Of a stretch of 64,000 bases of DNA, positions 10,920-25,900 are shown in pieces. The DNA lies in NCBI GenBank assembly GCA_965178125.1, contig OZ237738.1, positions 806,001 through 870,000 on the forward strand, in the 5' to 3' direction. The notes below the pieces were generated by a model. The model saw only the letters and a list, made by a program, of their open reading frames with translations, did no database searches and had not been told where the DNA came from. The DNA is from Bilabrum cf. latius (taxonomy: Eukaryota > Bigyra: Bicosoecida > Bigyra > Bicosoecida). The first letter of the stretch is position 1. Each line of letters begins with the position of its first letter. The translations under genes were made by a program, and so were the position numbers.

Positions 10920-13900
10920 TTAGCAAATGCTGCAGCACCCGCCACAGCACTTCTCAGGCCGCCTGGCTCGAATCTGCTCCCAGATGAGCTATGGGTCCTT
11001 GAGGTACGGCAATGCGTTCGGAGCCTCGCGACCAGTGCCTGGCGGCCCGATCAAACCCTCTTCCTTCGTCTGGTTGGCTGCGTATTGCGAAGGCACTATC
11101 TCGACTGAGAGCAGCACCTCGATTGGATGGCCCTCGGTTGGCGCACCACCGTGGCGCTGCCTAGCGTGCACACCGAGCTTGCGTGCAGCCGCCAGCTTGG
11201 ACTTCCCGTCTGCCGTAGCCTTGCCAAGATCTTCGGGTTTCTTGTAAACGGCAAGACCATTGCCTTCTTGCACGGCTTCCTCCTTAGCACCAGCGACGGC
11301 TGATTCCGCGCCCTGGTTGCTCCGAGTAGCCGCAGCCTTTGAGACGTTTCCAGCTGAAGCAGATGCAGCAGCCTTGGCTTCTTCGATATTCTTCCTCTCT
11401 TCATCCTCCTTCATTGCCAACTCTTCATCGCCTTCAAAGTCCTCTTCGTTCAGGTGCGCCAACGGCTTCCTCGTCGTGCGGAGCGGAAGCCAAGCCATCG
11501 GCCACTAAGACTCCTGGACACCGTAGTGGCCTCTCTCGGGCACAACCCTCGTCCTCTACATGGGGCGCAGGCTAGCACGCTTCACCAGATCAGATATATC
11601 CAGCATGCCAGCGCCGAGAGGCCGCCAGCGTCGCGCCCAGCACTCGTTGCGAGAATCAGTGCCGGCCGCCGTCATCTTGCGCCTGAACTCGGCCTCGACC
11701 TCCTTGTAGCTTGTAGCTCGGTCGTTCGCAGCTTCGTTCTCGGGCAAAGACTCGCACACCTCCATCATCAGAGGGCCAGGTAGCTCCAAGCGACCCCAGC
11801 GCGCGTACTGCATCGGCATCCGCATTCTCCAATTGAAGAAACCGTGGTACGGCTGAGGAGCGCCCGGCACCTGGTACGCCCCAATGGCATCCAAGAAACG
11901 CTGCTGTTTCTCCCTCCTTTCTCTTCTCCGACGCTGCGCCGGGGTTTCATTATCTGGAATTTCCGGTCCACCTTTCTTCTTCGCCGTTACCGCCTTCGTG
12001 CCGGGCGGAGCGGTGCGTTGGAGGTAATCCTGCCTCCTCTTCTCCGCCTCTCTCTTGGCCCACTCGAGCTCAGCGTCAAAATCGTCCAGGCCCAGCTCGT
12101 CCTCGCTCGGTCTGGTCGCTGTGCCCGCTGCATCGTTCTTCGCGTGCCTGCCCTTTGCAATATCTATCGCATGGAAGAGGTCCCTAGCCTCCCAAGCTGG
12201 GAGGTTCACCGCCGTGCACGACCGCTGCTCGCCAGGGTACCGCACTCTCTCGGCTCCGTCCTGCATGCGGGTGAGACGAGATGCCCTCTCGTAGTCGATC
12301 CCGCGCTTGTGCAGCCAGGTGCGAAAGAAGTACGGGACGGGTCCCTCACGGTCAGGCACCAGCTCTGGGAGGTACCGCACCCTCCACACAACCACTCTGA
12401 TCTCCATTTCCATGGGAGGAGGCGGCCGAACCATGAGGGGTGGGAACTTCTTCGCCATCTCTTGCTGGAGGATATCAACCCAGCATTGCACGCTGCCAAC
12501 CTCGTGGCCGTTTGCATTGCGGAGCGTTCGGGTCTCCAGCGGCATCACACGCATCCTAGTGTCGTGCGCGTACTTCTACCCCAGGCTGTGCCAGGCAGGG
12601 TGCAACCAGCGCTGCTCAAGATCCACCATGAAGCCGCCAAGAAGCTGCTGCCGCACCGTCCTCCGCTTCTTGTCAGCTGCAGCAACGTCCCCAACAGTCA
12701 AGTCAGTGGCCTTCTCGACGATCGCGCTCGCAATCTGGCTTCCTACCGGAAGCATCTTAGCGGCTTGGCCGGTGGCCTGCAGCGCGCTGGACGCGGCATG
12801 CTTGTTGGCAGCCTTCTTCTGCTCCTCTGCCGCGTTCTCCTGCTCACTCGCAGCGATTTCTTCCAACTCTTCGTCGGAATCCAGCACGACGTCTTCCTCC
12901 ACAAGAATCTCTTCTTCCTCGTCATCGTCTTCCGATGATTCAGAGTCGCTTCCGTCCAAGTCTTCATCGGCAGTGGCGAGTTCCATCTCCCGCTGTGTCC
13001 GAATTACTTCCATTGCGGACTTGATCACTTCGCGTCGCTTCTTTTTGAGCGCAGCCGTGCGCTTCTTCTTCAGCCGCCTCTCCTTTCTGTCAGAGGCGCG
13101 AAGCCTTCGAGTAGTCTCAAAGCCAGGCGCGAACGCGGAGTACGGCTTGTCCACGTTGTCTCGAGCCTCTTTCTCTCGACGGGCAATCCGAACCTGCGCG
13201 GGGGAGTACCCATCTTCACCCCTAGACCATGCCTCGACTGTGAGCACTCCGATGGAGGGCATCGGCACGTCCAGCTCGACGCACTCGAAGACATCGACCT
13301 CAGCGGCGTCCTCGTTCATCCACCCACCAACACCACGCGCCTCCTCGAAGCCATACTGTAGGCCGGGGTCCCCGCTCACGACAAGCGTGGAGCTTCTCGG
13401 CTTGAGCTCCACCGACTTGCCGCCAAGATGGACCCGCCAAACCACGCGCTTAGACGACCGCACAGGCTGCACCGGAGCCATTGGGAAGAGCTCATCGGCG
13501 TATACGTAGTCAAGCGCGCGGACAGGCGGAAGTCCAGGCACCTTAACAACTGGCACGAGCTGACTTGCACCTGTGCCTTCCAGAGCAACGTCATCGTCCC
13601 CATCGCCCAGCTCCTCCGGCAGAGTTCCGCTCACCAGTGACTGCACCATCCTGCCGACCTCGCTGTTTGGGTCCACGTCATTCACTGCCAAGCTGAGCTT
13701 GCGTGCGGTTGAACTCGCAGGGCTGCTAGAGAGGTCCGGCATTTCGAGCCCACCCATGTCACCCAGTGACTACTTCCCACGATAACCACCACTGGCGCCC
13801 CCCATGCGCGAATCCGCGGCGGCCGCCGCACCGCCACCACCAGACATTCCCTTGCCTTTCTCATCTGGCGCGTTTGCGAGAGACTCGCTGGCTTCTTGTA

Positions 13901-16900
13901 CGCTCTAGCCGGGTTGAGGGCGCACCTCGATGCCAAACCTACTGTGGAAGCGCATATTCTTAGTGACAGGCTTCGCAAGCGGCGGACCGCCTTGGTTCCA
14001 CAGCTGCAGCTGCGACTCGAACGCGTCTTCATCCAGTTTCTGCTGCTTGCGGACGCCACCGAGTAGCCCGTTCGCCGCGTGGCCTTGCTCCGACGTCTTG
14101 GAAACGAGCTTAGCCGCATGGTTACGCCGCCATGCCTCCACAAGACGACTATTCTCCGTCTCCCACACCCCGGGGAAGAACAAGTCCCTAGGGAACCTGG
14201 CCACGAGCAGGTAGACTCGAACCTTCACCATTTGAGGCTTGGATGCCAGGCCAAGGATGTGCTCTATGCGGGGTGAAATGGCTTTGTACATCGGGGTGAC
14301 GCTCTGCGGCCTGCCTTCCCCACGAAGAATCGAGTCCATCTCGGCTTGCTTCTACTCCTCAGTCAGGGCGCGCTGGTACCGGATGTTGTCATCAATGAGC
14401 TTCACGAAACCGCGCACTATCCCAGCGCGCTGATACCCCGCCGGCCTTGCGCTTCCGGTGTTCACCACCTCCGCACGACGGAACAGGATGTAGTCACGGA
14501 ACACGGAAGGCGACAGCGGCAGCACGATGCCGAGAGGGAACCGGAGGGCATCTCGATCCTTCATATACGGGGGGTAGTCCTTTCGGTTGGCCTGTGCCTT
14601 CATGGCCCAGTTGTCCCGCACCCTGTCTGACATTTTTGATGCGGCCATCTCCTTCTCCTCTTGCTTTGTCGTGAGCTTCTCGTCTTCCGTCAAAGTCGCC
14701 GCCCCTCCGACAGCATGACCGTCCTCTGCTCCACTCTTGCCGCTTCCCTTGCCGGCATCGGGAGAGTTGGCTGCTTCCTTTCGCTTGCGTTCTTCTTCGT
14801 CAAGCTCTGCCCACGTCCTAGTGCGGAATTTCTCGTTGGTAGCATCAGATGCGTCGGCACCAGCAGCACCCTTCTTGTCCAGACCCAACGCGTGGCGTCG
14901 CTGCGCCACGTTGGGGACAAGTAGGGCATCCATGGCAGAGCCAGATCCGGGGGCGGGCAGCCCATCTGCATTCTATCCTGCAGCCGCGAGGATCCGTAGC
15001 CTTCTCCGCCTCCTCACCCATCTCTGCACCATGCCGGCTGCCACATTAGGCAGGGCTGACATCAGCAGCGACATTGACCGCTTCATCTTCTGGCTCGCTC
15101 TCTTGCGATCCGCCTTGTTCTCCTCGTCTTCGGGGCCAGTCAAACCAGTTGCCCGGGCCAGCATCCGCTTCATATCGGCGTTGCTAGCGCTGGATTGCAC
15201 CTCGGTGCTCTCAAAGACGTCAGCTTCAAGCTCCTTGTCCGAAGGGCCCAAGTCACTCGGCCCAGCGGCCGTACCCAGGCGGTCTGAGTAAGTTGCATTG
15301 GCTTGCTGCACTGCCAGCGCCTTTTTGGCGGCTTGGGCGGCCTTCAAAGCGCTGTACTTTACGTACGGGATCTTGTCCGTGGGAATTGGGATTGAGGCAT
15401 CGGCCAGCGTCTCGACCATATCGCCGCCGAACATGCCGAGCAAACCTCCGCCTTGCTGGCCGCTGCCGGTTGTGAGGGCCAGGTGGAGTCTTGGTGAGAT
15501 GCGTGCCAGCCACGGGTGTGTCTTGACCTTGCGAGGATCCTGCGTGACTGCCATGTCTATCTCCTCCTCCAACTCGGCCATTCTAGCAGCGTTAACGCCT
15601 GCACCAGCACGGGCTGCAGCTGACTTGGAACCTTTGCCGCCGCGCTGCTTCTTCAATCGATTTCGCTCTCGGATCTCCCGGATAAGGGCAGCGCGCGATT
15701 TCGGGGCACCGCTTGCTTCGCCCTTTTCTCGCCTTCGCTTGGCCTTCTTCAACAGCTCAGAATCGTCCAGCGGCAGCCAGCTCTTCATTTCGATCTTTTT
15801 GCAGTAATAATACCGGCCTACGTAGAGATCATCAAGCTTACTGGTCACGCTAGAGGCAGACGCTGCAGCGGGCGAGAAGCCGGCTGCCGCTGCCATGGTG
15901 AGCCTAGGGCCGGGTATGGTCCTGCCGGCCTTGCCACCCGCACCACCACCACCGATGGACTGCGCCGCCTTCTTTGCAGCAGCAGACACTGCCTTCCCCA
16001 GGCGTTGCAGCAGCCCAAGCATTCCTGTAGAGGTTCCATCGTCGTCTGCAGTGGGCATCTTCGCAACCTTCGCAGTATTCGGAACGCCAGGTACGTTTGT
16101 CAGTGCGTACTGCAGCGATGGCGACTTTGCCTTGGTTCCATCCGGATTGACGACATTTCGCGCATGCAACAGCACGATGAGCGCCTTGACTGGTCGCTTC
16201 GATGGGAGAAGCGTGGTTGCGGGCTGGATAGGGATCGGGATGCCCTTCGTAACGAAGAGCTGGCGCCCCTTGCTGTCCACATTCGTCTCGTCCACTTTGA
16301 AGATCCGCGGGATCAGCTGCATGCTCGCAAGCACTTCTGGTCGGGCTGGGAAGCTATTTCCAACGATGCCCATCTGCATGTTGTGCATGATACGGTGCGC
16401 GGCCTTTCTAAGCTGCCTCAGGCGTTGCAGCCGTCCTGCAACGAGCGGATCGTCAATCTGACTTTCGCCTCGCTGGATGCGCTCCTCTTCCCTCCGCACA
16501 AGCTCCGTTGTAAGGCGTTCAAGCTGCGGCTTTCCCTGCTTCACGCTGTCACCTACCTGCTGTCGAGTGGTAGCCACTGCCACAGCACCCATCCCTGTTG
16601 ACTAGGTCTTGGCAATGCGAAGAAGGTGCGAGTTGCGAGAGGCGCGAATGGCCTTGGTAGAGCTGTCTGGAATGTCTCGGTCCGCACGAGCTGCCCTAGG
16701 TACAACCGTACTGGCTCTTTGCACAGTAAGGCCCGGGGCCGGTTCTATCACAGGCAAGTCATCTGGAACAGCCGAGCCTACCGCTTCGGGTCTAATCGGA
16801 GCAGACTCGGAGCGAGCCGGTACTGCCGACTTGGGCAGTTCTTCATCCATCTCATAAGCTTCTCTCCTAGATTCTACGGCTCGTAGCTTGGCTTGTCTCC

Positions 16901-19900
16901 TCTCCCTCTTGCGCTTGGCCCGCAGCCTCTTGCGCTTGGCTTCCAGTGGGCTATCAGTTGGAGTGAGGTCGAAGTTTACCTGCGTATGAGCAGACAGCAA
17001 CTGCTCGGCAAGTCTGTTTCGGCGCCGGATGGCTGCTGCAAGCTCAGCATTGCTTGCCATTGCCGCTTCGTTGGCTTCGTGATCGTTACCATGCAGCACG
17101 GCCAGCTCCAACGGATTGCTCGGCACGCCAGCGAATCCACGACCCCCGTCGCCAAGCCCCAGCAGAGGGTGCTCGTGATGCTCTTCCGAGGCGAACTACT
17201 TACCATCGGTCTTCTGCCCGATCCGTTGCCTGAACCTGGATACCATCATGGCTCTTTGCTTCTAGCGTCGCGCTGCATCGGTTGTGCCGAGCATCTCTTT
17301 GAAACTGGACCGAATGGCCTGCCTGGCTCTGGAAGTAAGCGGCCCAATTTCACCAGCTGCAGCCGCACTCCGGACCGACGCCTGCTCCTCAGGATCACGA
17401 ACGGTCTCAAGCATAGCAGAACTGGAGGGAAGTAGGCCGATCCCATCCCCCACACGCCAGTTACCAGCCTGTTCCGGAACGAATGGAATCCACGCTGGTG
17501 CAGGCATGCTCTTGTTCGGGTCAATCTCTTCGTCAACGCTCCCCTCGAGTCCCCTCTCCTGAATCTCTCGCTTGCTGTCTTCGTAGAGTGTCTGAGAGTC
17601 CACCAGGTATGCGTAGTCGAGGGGAACCCTGCAGGAGCCCAGCCTGTCGTGGGCCGAGAGAAGGTCTTTGTCCCACACCTCTAGCAGGATCTAGGGGGTC
17701 AGAGAGTGGCTCGGCAACTCGGCGTTGATGGCCACGCTCTGGTTGAAAACAGGGTGCAGCTCCCGCATCCGCACTCTAGTCTCAGTGCGAGTCTCCCCAA
17801 AGTTCACGACAATGTACGGGTCTGACGTGCCGCCTTTGTCTGCCGCAGGCAGGTGCCTGGCAGAGAAGATGTTGATGCGGAGCTAGTACGACTCGATGCC
17901 GCCTGGCTTATCTTTCGCGAGCAGGCGGTTGATTTGACTGCTCCAGCCCAGCTGCTGCACTGAAAACTCGTTCGGCACAAGCCTGCCATCAGCTGCCGGG
18001 ATCCGGCGGGGTAACGGAATCCAGTAGTACTTCGGGTCTGTCACATGTATCTCCTTCCACTGCTCGTACTTGGCAGGATCCAAAAGCTCCGGGGGGGGCG
18101 GATCCTCCTTGTCGATGTAGCTCAGCAGCGGATCCTTCTCAGAATCCTTCTTCGCTCTCTTCACGAAGAGCTCGGCGAATCCTTCTGCCATGCTTCGGGT
18201 GACTCTGCCTTCCTCTTCCTCGCTTTCAGCACCAGAAAAACCCTCTGGATCGAGCGGCGCCAATCCCTCCGCAAAGCGCTTCTTCGCGACCATGGCATCA
18301 AGAGCCGGAGGCGCGGACGGATCAATTCGGATCTGCATCGTTGTGCCCGCCCCCCTCGCGGGACTGTCGACCCGATGGACAACTGAGGAGCCCTGGGCTG
18401 ACGACGAGCCTTCAGAATGAATCTTGACATCATCGGGCGAGGCGCTCCCGGCCGACTTGTCTGACCCTCCTAGAGCGGCGGTACTGTCATTCGCATGTGC
18501 TCCTGCATCGCCTTCCTTCCTCTCGTCGGAGTCTCGAGCTCGGCCAATCCCAACAAATGCAACTCGCTTCTTGTCTTTGCCACCGCTCTTGCGCGACTTT
18601 GCCAAGGCAGACTTTGGCGCTGATTGCATGGCAGCGGCTTCCTCTTGCTCCAGTTCGACCGCCCTTCGCTTCCCTGTTGTCTCTGGTACCGCATAAAGAA
18701 CGACCTGCTTGTTCGGCAGCACGACTCTCGTAAGGCGAGTCCCGCCCTGCGCCTCCTGCGCGGCGTCCGACAGACGCACCAGGTGCCGCACCTTGGCGAA
18801 CGCAACCGTCTCGAGATCCTTTCGATTGTCTCTGCTCCTGCGGAATTCGCGAATGTACTTGACCTACTTTCGCCACTAGGTCAGACGATTATGATTCACC
18901 TGAGCCGCAACGCGGTCGGGCGGGATTCTGCCTTCGCCTAGCAGCTTGTGGTTCCAGACCTCCTGTGGAACGACCCGCTTCAGCTTGCCCATGCCGATTA
19001 GCATGAGAATAGAGCCCGCATGGCCTCTCCAGAACTTGCCTCGTTTAAATCCCGAGATTCCAAGCGGATTGGGCACTAGGTGAAACCATGTGGGTTTCGT
19101 TCGCCACTCTTGTCCCAGCAAGGTGGGCGCTGGAATCCGCACGTGGCCCAGCTCCATGCCAGCTCGGGACTCCAAAGCGACGATGACGTCTGGAATCTGA
19201 CTCGGGTTGCTAGGTAGCACCACCCGCTTTCTGCTCAGTTGCGTCTGCCAGTATGCCATGCCGCCGATCACATTCTCGTACTGCGTGTGCATCTCAATCT
19301 AGCCGCAGCTCACCTTGATCCGCAAATTCTCGCGGTCTGGCAATTCTGTACCGCTCACAATCAGGCTGACCAGTGAGTAGCGAGTGAAGTGCTTCGTAAG
19401 TTCCGTAAGCTCCAGCGCTGGCATTATTCGCCTGTAGCTTGGCATGAGCTCAACGCTCGCGACGGCGGCCTCTGCCGATGCGCGTGTCTGAGAGGCGTCC
19501 AGCGTGAACGTGTGCTTGAGGCCCTTGGCCAAGCCCGTAGTCAAGTCCTTGCCTAAGTCAGTAAATCCACTCTGAACGTTCTTCCCTACTCCAGAAACAA
19601 CGTGTGCGCCGGATTCCAGGAGACCAGAGATGCCCGCTGTCTGCCTACGCTTGGCCTGCTGCCTGACGGCCTCGTCCAGCCGCTCCCGTTCTGCTTTCTA
19701 AAAGGCCTCTTCTCGCGCCTTCCTGTTGTCCTCTCTCTGTTGCACAATCCTGGAACAGGCTGATTGCCGGTAAGAATCCACCTGATCCTCCATGTTTAAC
19801 GCGCTCACGTCCGCATGTTGTTCTGCGTCATCAAACTCCTACTCAGGGGCATACACGTCGGCGGGGTCCTCCATCTCAGGACCCTCCACTCGCGCGCTCA

Positions 19901-22900
19901 CTAGCACCATGCCGCGGTACTGCACTGCGACACGAGGGTCCGTCTCCATGGATCGGCTGCGACCGTCCTAAGTAGAAAATAGACCGCTTCTCGCACTGGG
20001 TGAGCCGTACATGGCAATCCAAGCAGGCCCAAGGCCAGTGCCGGCCTCTGGGTCTTTGTGGTGGGTAGCGTGCGCCGCACTGCCAGCAGTTGCTTCAGTA
20101 TTGATACTAGCGGCGTCATCTTGGTCTCGACTCGCTCGATCTCGCTGGGCAACGGACGCCTTCCGAGGCTGCGGACCCTCACCTCTGCTGGGCATTTCAC
20201 CGGCACCGCCTGTGCCACTGGCACCAGAGGCAGCCGAAGCACCGGCAGCTGTCGCCTGGGCCGGGTCACTCTGCTGATCGCTAGCTTCGTCGCCACCGGT
20301 TGCATGAACCGAATCTGCGATTGGATTCGTGCTTCCTGTGGACTGCACGCTCTGCACAATTGCCTTTGGCAGACGTTTGGCCGTCTCCTCCCGAAGGACC
20401 TTCGCAAGCTCGGCACGACGCTCGAGGCGCTGCTTCCGCACGATGCGGTGCTTGCGCTGCCGTACCTGCTCTCTTTGCAGTGCGACAACGTCGTGGATCG
20501 ACAAGTGGCAAAAGCCAATGCACTGGTCGTCTGAGTTCGTCTCATGATCGAAGAGACCGACAGAGATGCGACCGTACGTGCAGGCTCCCTCCTCGCCAAG
20601 ATCTCTGAAATCCCACGGCTGCTGCCCCTGGCGGAACGGCGGCTACCTCAGGTGCTTTGCTACGTCCTCGGCGAGGTCACCCGCCTGGGACCGCGCCCTG
20701 TTCGTGAGCAGCTGCTGCGCTTGCCCGAAAGTTGGCAGCGGAAACCAGACCGGGATGCGGACTTGCTCGTTGAGCTCTGCTTGCAGCGGCGGCTACCCCT
20801 ACACCACGTTCACAGGTGTCTGGTACACCGAGCCGCCACATTTCACTCGGACGTACAGGTCAGTTTTCTGGCCCACCAGCACGGAGCTGTTCATGGCTGG
20901 AATATCGATCACGCGGTGAATGCCCACGACAAGCCAGTGCAGCTTGGGCTGGACCGTGGCAGGCATCAGCACGTTGACCCAGCGGGAGAAGCTGTGATGC
21001 AATGAGGCCTGCGTGACCTTTTCCTGCAAAAGCGCCCTGGCGTGTTGCCGAGCCGCGCGGCGCAGCCCCCGCTTGAGCTCAGCTTCATCGGTTGCCGCAC
21101 CGAGGGCTCCGATCGCGGCACGGGCGTCCAACTCGCCCGCATCACGGTCCAAGAGATCAGCGAACGAGCGAGCTTGAGGCCTGCCACCAAGCATCTGTGA
21201 TCGGAGACTCTCCGCCTCTGCGAGTGCACGCTGGGCTTCTACAGGTGTCTGCACGTCTTCTGCTTTCTTACCCTCGGCCTTGGCCTTCGTTTTCGCCTCT
21301 TCGATCATCTTTTCTGCCTTGTCTCTCAGTTCAGCGGCTCGCTGCGCCATCTCTGTGCTCTCGATGCTCTCGCTAGGCACATCTTCTGGGCCTACCGCGC
21401 GGCTGGGACCAACCTCAGACAGACCCGCAGCCAGCACGTCATGCTCAGACGCGGCGGACACGATGCCGCCGGGAGAGCGCGCTCCTGCAGCTGGGTGCCC
21501 AGACGGAGCGGTTGCTAGTGAGAAGCTATTCGTGGAGGCCTGATGCCTTGTGGCTCCTTGGGTCCCTTGCGCCGCCGTCTCTCCCAAGTCTACCTGGCCA
21601 TTCTAGATCGGACCCTCCACATCGACCTGAATCCGAACAAAGCCGGCGCACCCAGACGGTGCAATCGAGCCGACTCCGCTGCGACGACCACCTTGCGCTC
21701 TGTTGTAGGTCAGGGGGGACGGCATCAGACCCACCCAAACGTGCTCGTGCTCAGCCTTGCCCCCACCCTTGCTCCCAGACTCGCGCAGTGCCATTTCGCG
21801 AAGCAAGAGCCATTCGAACGGCAGTTCAATGAAACCAACGGGTGCACCAAGGCCCGTAAAGTTGTCAGCGTCAACCTCACTCTCATCCTCTTCCTCGTCC
21901 GCGCGCTTGACCATTGCTGCGAGCTTTGCTGCCACCTTTGGGTCGAGCTCGCCTCGCCTGACAGCTTCAGCAGCAAGCTCAGCAGCCCTTCGCTTGGCTT
22001 CGCGGCGCGCCCTGCGCTGTCTGGCCTCGATCTTGGCCATCCCAAGGCGTACTTCCGACGACTCGTCAAAGACCTCAAGGCGGACGGCGCACTTGTGGCG
22101 CATATCAATACTGATGTCCTTCAGCACCATCTTGCGAGAAAAGCCAAGGGGCCAAGAGGTGGGCCGCGCATCTGCTGCTGGCCTGTTGCCGAGGTCTTGA
22201 ATGAACCACAGGCGAGAGGGAAGGAGGGGGATGCTAGCCTGCCTTGCGACACCGGCATCGCTGCCGTAGGTTCGAATCACCGCAGTGCGGCTTCCCTTGC
22301 CTTCGTCCTTGTGATCCTCGTCAGACTCATGGGACTCGCTGTGCTATTCTCTGTCCTCTTTGTCCGCTTTCATCGCGAGGTACTTGTGTTTGCCGTAGCG
22401 CTTAACGAAGCGCTTCACAGCTCGCTGGTACCATGGCATTGGGATAAACTCGGGGCGGCCGCTCGGCCTAACGATAGTCTCATCCTGCGGGGTGACGACG
22501 CGAATCAGGGGCTTCATCAGCCTGCCAGTGGGGGCAGCGTACTTTGCGCGTTCCTCTTCATCGTGATCCTCGTCAATATCAGCTGTAGGGCCGAAAGGAG
22601 TGGAAGGTTCGTCCCCATCATCCATGCTGTGCCTCTCTCGTCGCTCTGTGGCGTGCATCGCTTCATGCACCGCGGCTCTCTGCTCGTGCCCTTCCTGCAC
22701 GTCTCGCACGGGGTCGGGCTCCGGAACTCCATACAGGCCCGGTAGCTCGGGCTCTACCAAGTCCTGGATGCTGAGAATGCGGACGTTTACAACGTACGTG
22801 CCGGCAGCGAGCTTGGTCGTGAGCTCATCCAAGTCCACGTCGGTCCTCGAGCTTCGCTTCATCTAATCCTGCGCGTCACCGGCGGCAGCAGCAGCAGCAG

Positions 22901-25900
22901 CAGCAGCAGCAGCTCCCTTCTCTAGCGTGATTCTCTCGCAGCAGTCGAGCGAGTACTTGGCGATGCCGAACATCGAGGGCAAATTGGCTTGCAGTCGCAC
23001 ACCTGTCTGCATAGTGCCCACGCCATCGCCTTCTACCTCGACTCTCTTGCCCTTGATGAACTGCTTGACCATGCAAGCTTCTCGTGGTCTCCTCGCGATC
23101 GACCACCTCTTCTCCTCGGGCAAGTCAGGGTCCGCCTCGTACCGCCGCTCGTCCTCGTCCTCGACGCCCACGGCGTCGATCGCATCATCGATCGCATCGC
23201 GGCCGCCCTTGCCAAGGTCAGGCCCCCCGATGTCGAGGGAGCCCCTCCTTGGCCCCGACATGGACGCCGACCTTGACACGCGGCGGCGGGGACCAGAGCT
23301 GTTGTCTTCAGCCGCTTCCGAGGCAGCCACAGAGCTGACCTCGGTTTCAGTGTCGTAGTCAGGATTGAGAGCGCCCTTCATGGCCTCCTGCAGCTGCACC
23401 ATCCATGGCTACCCGGCCTGTTCGCTGCCTGACTCGTAGAAGATGCCGTCATTGTCAGACACGGCATCATCTTGCGGAAACACGTCATCCTCGCCAACGA
23501 TAGACAGCGAAAGATTTGTGACCCTGCGCGCGGGACCGCCCCGAAGCTCTTGCTGCAACACGGACTAAGAGCGCTTATCGCGGCGGCGGCGGCGGCTGCG
23601 CCGCTTGGAGTGCCTGCGCTTGCGACGAGAGGACGAGGAGGAGGCACCCCCTCCGCGGATCGCGAGCTGGGACTCGCCAGAGAGGCCGCTCCAATTTCCC
23701 GAAGAATCGGCCCTTGCTTTGGCCGCACCGTCCGAATGATCAGAGTCACTGGCTTCCGCTAGGAGGGCTCGGGCCGCCTTAGACTTGGGGGTAAGCGCTG
23801 CAAATTCTTCGTCCTCATCGATCTCTTCCTGCTCCTCCTCCTCGCTGCCGGAGTCGGAGTCGGAGCTGGCCGTCGCAGCTGCCTCGCCAAGGGTAGCAAT
23901 CCTCCTGCCGAGTACCAGCAGGCCATCGGGCCCGAAACGGCTGAGAGCCCTGGAGGCATACCGCAGGAACAGGCGGCGGTCCTTGCGCTCCTGCGCCGCC
24001 ATCGCGAACGCACACCGGAGGACGAGGGCGAGCCGAGTACCTGACATGAAGCCCGACAGCTCGCCGGAAGGAGACACGCGGCCCAGGGGCGAGTCCACCG
24101 AAGCGTACGGCGACTAAGATTCGCGCCTGCCTCCTCGTTGTCGCTACCGCATCCGCTTGCGAGCGGTAGGATCATCAAGAGCACGCATGAGGTCCGGGAA
24201 GGCCATGCGCAGCTGAGGATCACCGTATCCGACTGTCTTCTGCAGCGCAGGCACGGACGCGTCCGTCCACAGGAGCACGAGGTGGAGCTCAGCATCCTTG
24301 CAGAACCGCGCGGGCTCCCCGTCCTTCCGCACCGGGAAGTTCTAAGGGTCTGTGAGGTCCTTGCCCTTCGTCGGCATGATGAGGTGCTGCCCGGGATCGT
24401 ACGACTCCAGCGTTCCGCCCTTGCTGCTGCCCTCCTTGCCCTCAGATTCTTGTGGCTCTTCACGCGGCAAAGGAAGGGACACGATCACGCGCTGGGGCTC
24501 GTGCGCTTTCAGCATCACCTTGTCCAAGGGAACCTCAGCCTCGTAAGCCACCTTGGACGCTCTGCCCATGCCCCTGCGGATCAAAAAGCCGAGCTTCAAG
24601 TTTGCCAGGAGCTGCAGGGAATTCCCGGCCTCTTCGTCGTCCATCTCGTCGGCCTCTCTGTGCAGGAAGTCTGCCTCTGTCAAGATATCCTCCTCCATCT
24701 GCTCGGCGTCCTTCCGCTCGCCCGCGGCGGCCGTGGCGTCCGCAGCTGCTGCAACCGCGGTCTGCTGCAGCCGCTGAACCTCCTGGGCCAGCTCCTCCTT
24801 GGTGGGCGCTCTCTCTTTCGACTCCGAGTCCCCACCCTCTTTCGACTCCGAGGCCCCCGCACCACCCTCAGATGCCCCTGCAGCAGCTGCAGCCTCCTCA
24901 GCCGCTCTTGCAGCTCTCAGCATGGTGGCGAACTCGCGCGGGACGGCCCCGACGCCCATCTCGCCGTACGGTCCGCGCCGCAGCGCGGCCGCCCGCGCGT
25001 CGATGGCCTTGGCCTTGACCCGCCCTCGGCGGACGATCGCAGTGGATGAGGAGGGGTCATCTGCCCCCGCCCCGCTCGCGGCTCCCCCCTGCTCCTTCTT
25101 CCCCTCCAAGTCCGCCAACTGTTCCTCATCCTCGCCATTCTCGTCATCGTCCAGCGTGATGCCGTCGGCCACGCGGGCCGCTTGTTCCTCGAGGGACTCG
25201 AGCCCGACCGACCGTCGGAACGCGTTCTCGCGGTGCTTCGAACGCGCCGCAATGGACTGCAGGTGGCCCACGCGGGTCGTCCGAACCGAGTGCTCCCAGC
25301 TTCCCACCCGGCTGGGGTTCGGAGGGCACGAAAACACGGCTGCTCGCTCGAACAGCACTCGGTGCCGTGCGTCATTCTCCATGTCGCTCGCTGCGGCTGC
25401 GGCTGCGGCTCCTCCTGCCGCTGCCGATGCGCCCGCGAGGGCAGCATCCGCACCAGCATCTGGGGATTCTCCTGCTTCTGTTCCCTTGCCGTTGCCAGGC
25501 CCCTGCTCTGCGGCGGGGGAGCGGAGGGGCCGGCGCTCCGGCCTGATGTTGTTTGTGCCGCACCTCTCTTTCTGCATCCCCATGAGGATCTTCATGGTGA
25601 CGCACTTGGACGTGCCGCTGTCATCCACGGGCTCCGGCAGGCGCGCGTCCACGATGCGACGGACATACACGACCAGGTTCCTTGGGGGCTGCGGGAGCTT
25701 GTGCGACCGCACAATCTGCTGGATGGCGGCTTTCTCAGTGGCTGCCGGGCTGTTCTTGTCCAGCTATTCGTCTTCATCGGAATCTGCCGGGCTGGGTCCA
25801 CGCGTGGATTTTCGCTGCGCGGCTTTCGAAGCGGCGGCGATTCGCTCTGCCTCTGCCAGCTTTCGCGCGTGCTCCAGCACGAAAATGTTGGCGAGCTCTC

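Noticed and set aside
11844-13509. Long plus-strand frames opposite the ferlin-like gene
   Set aside because: Compositional shadows of a GC-rich coding strand; no recognisable domains and no matching splice structure.
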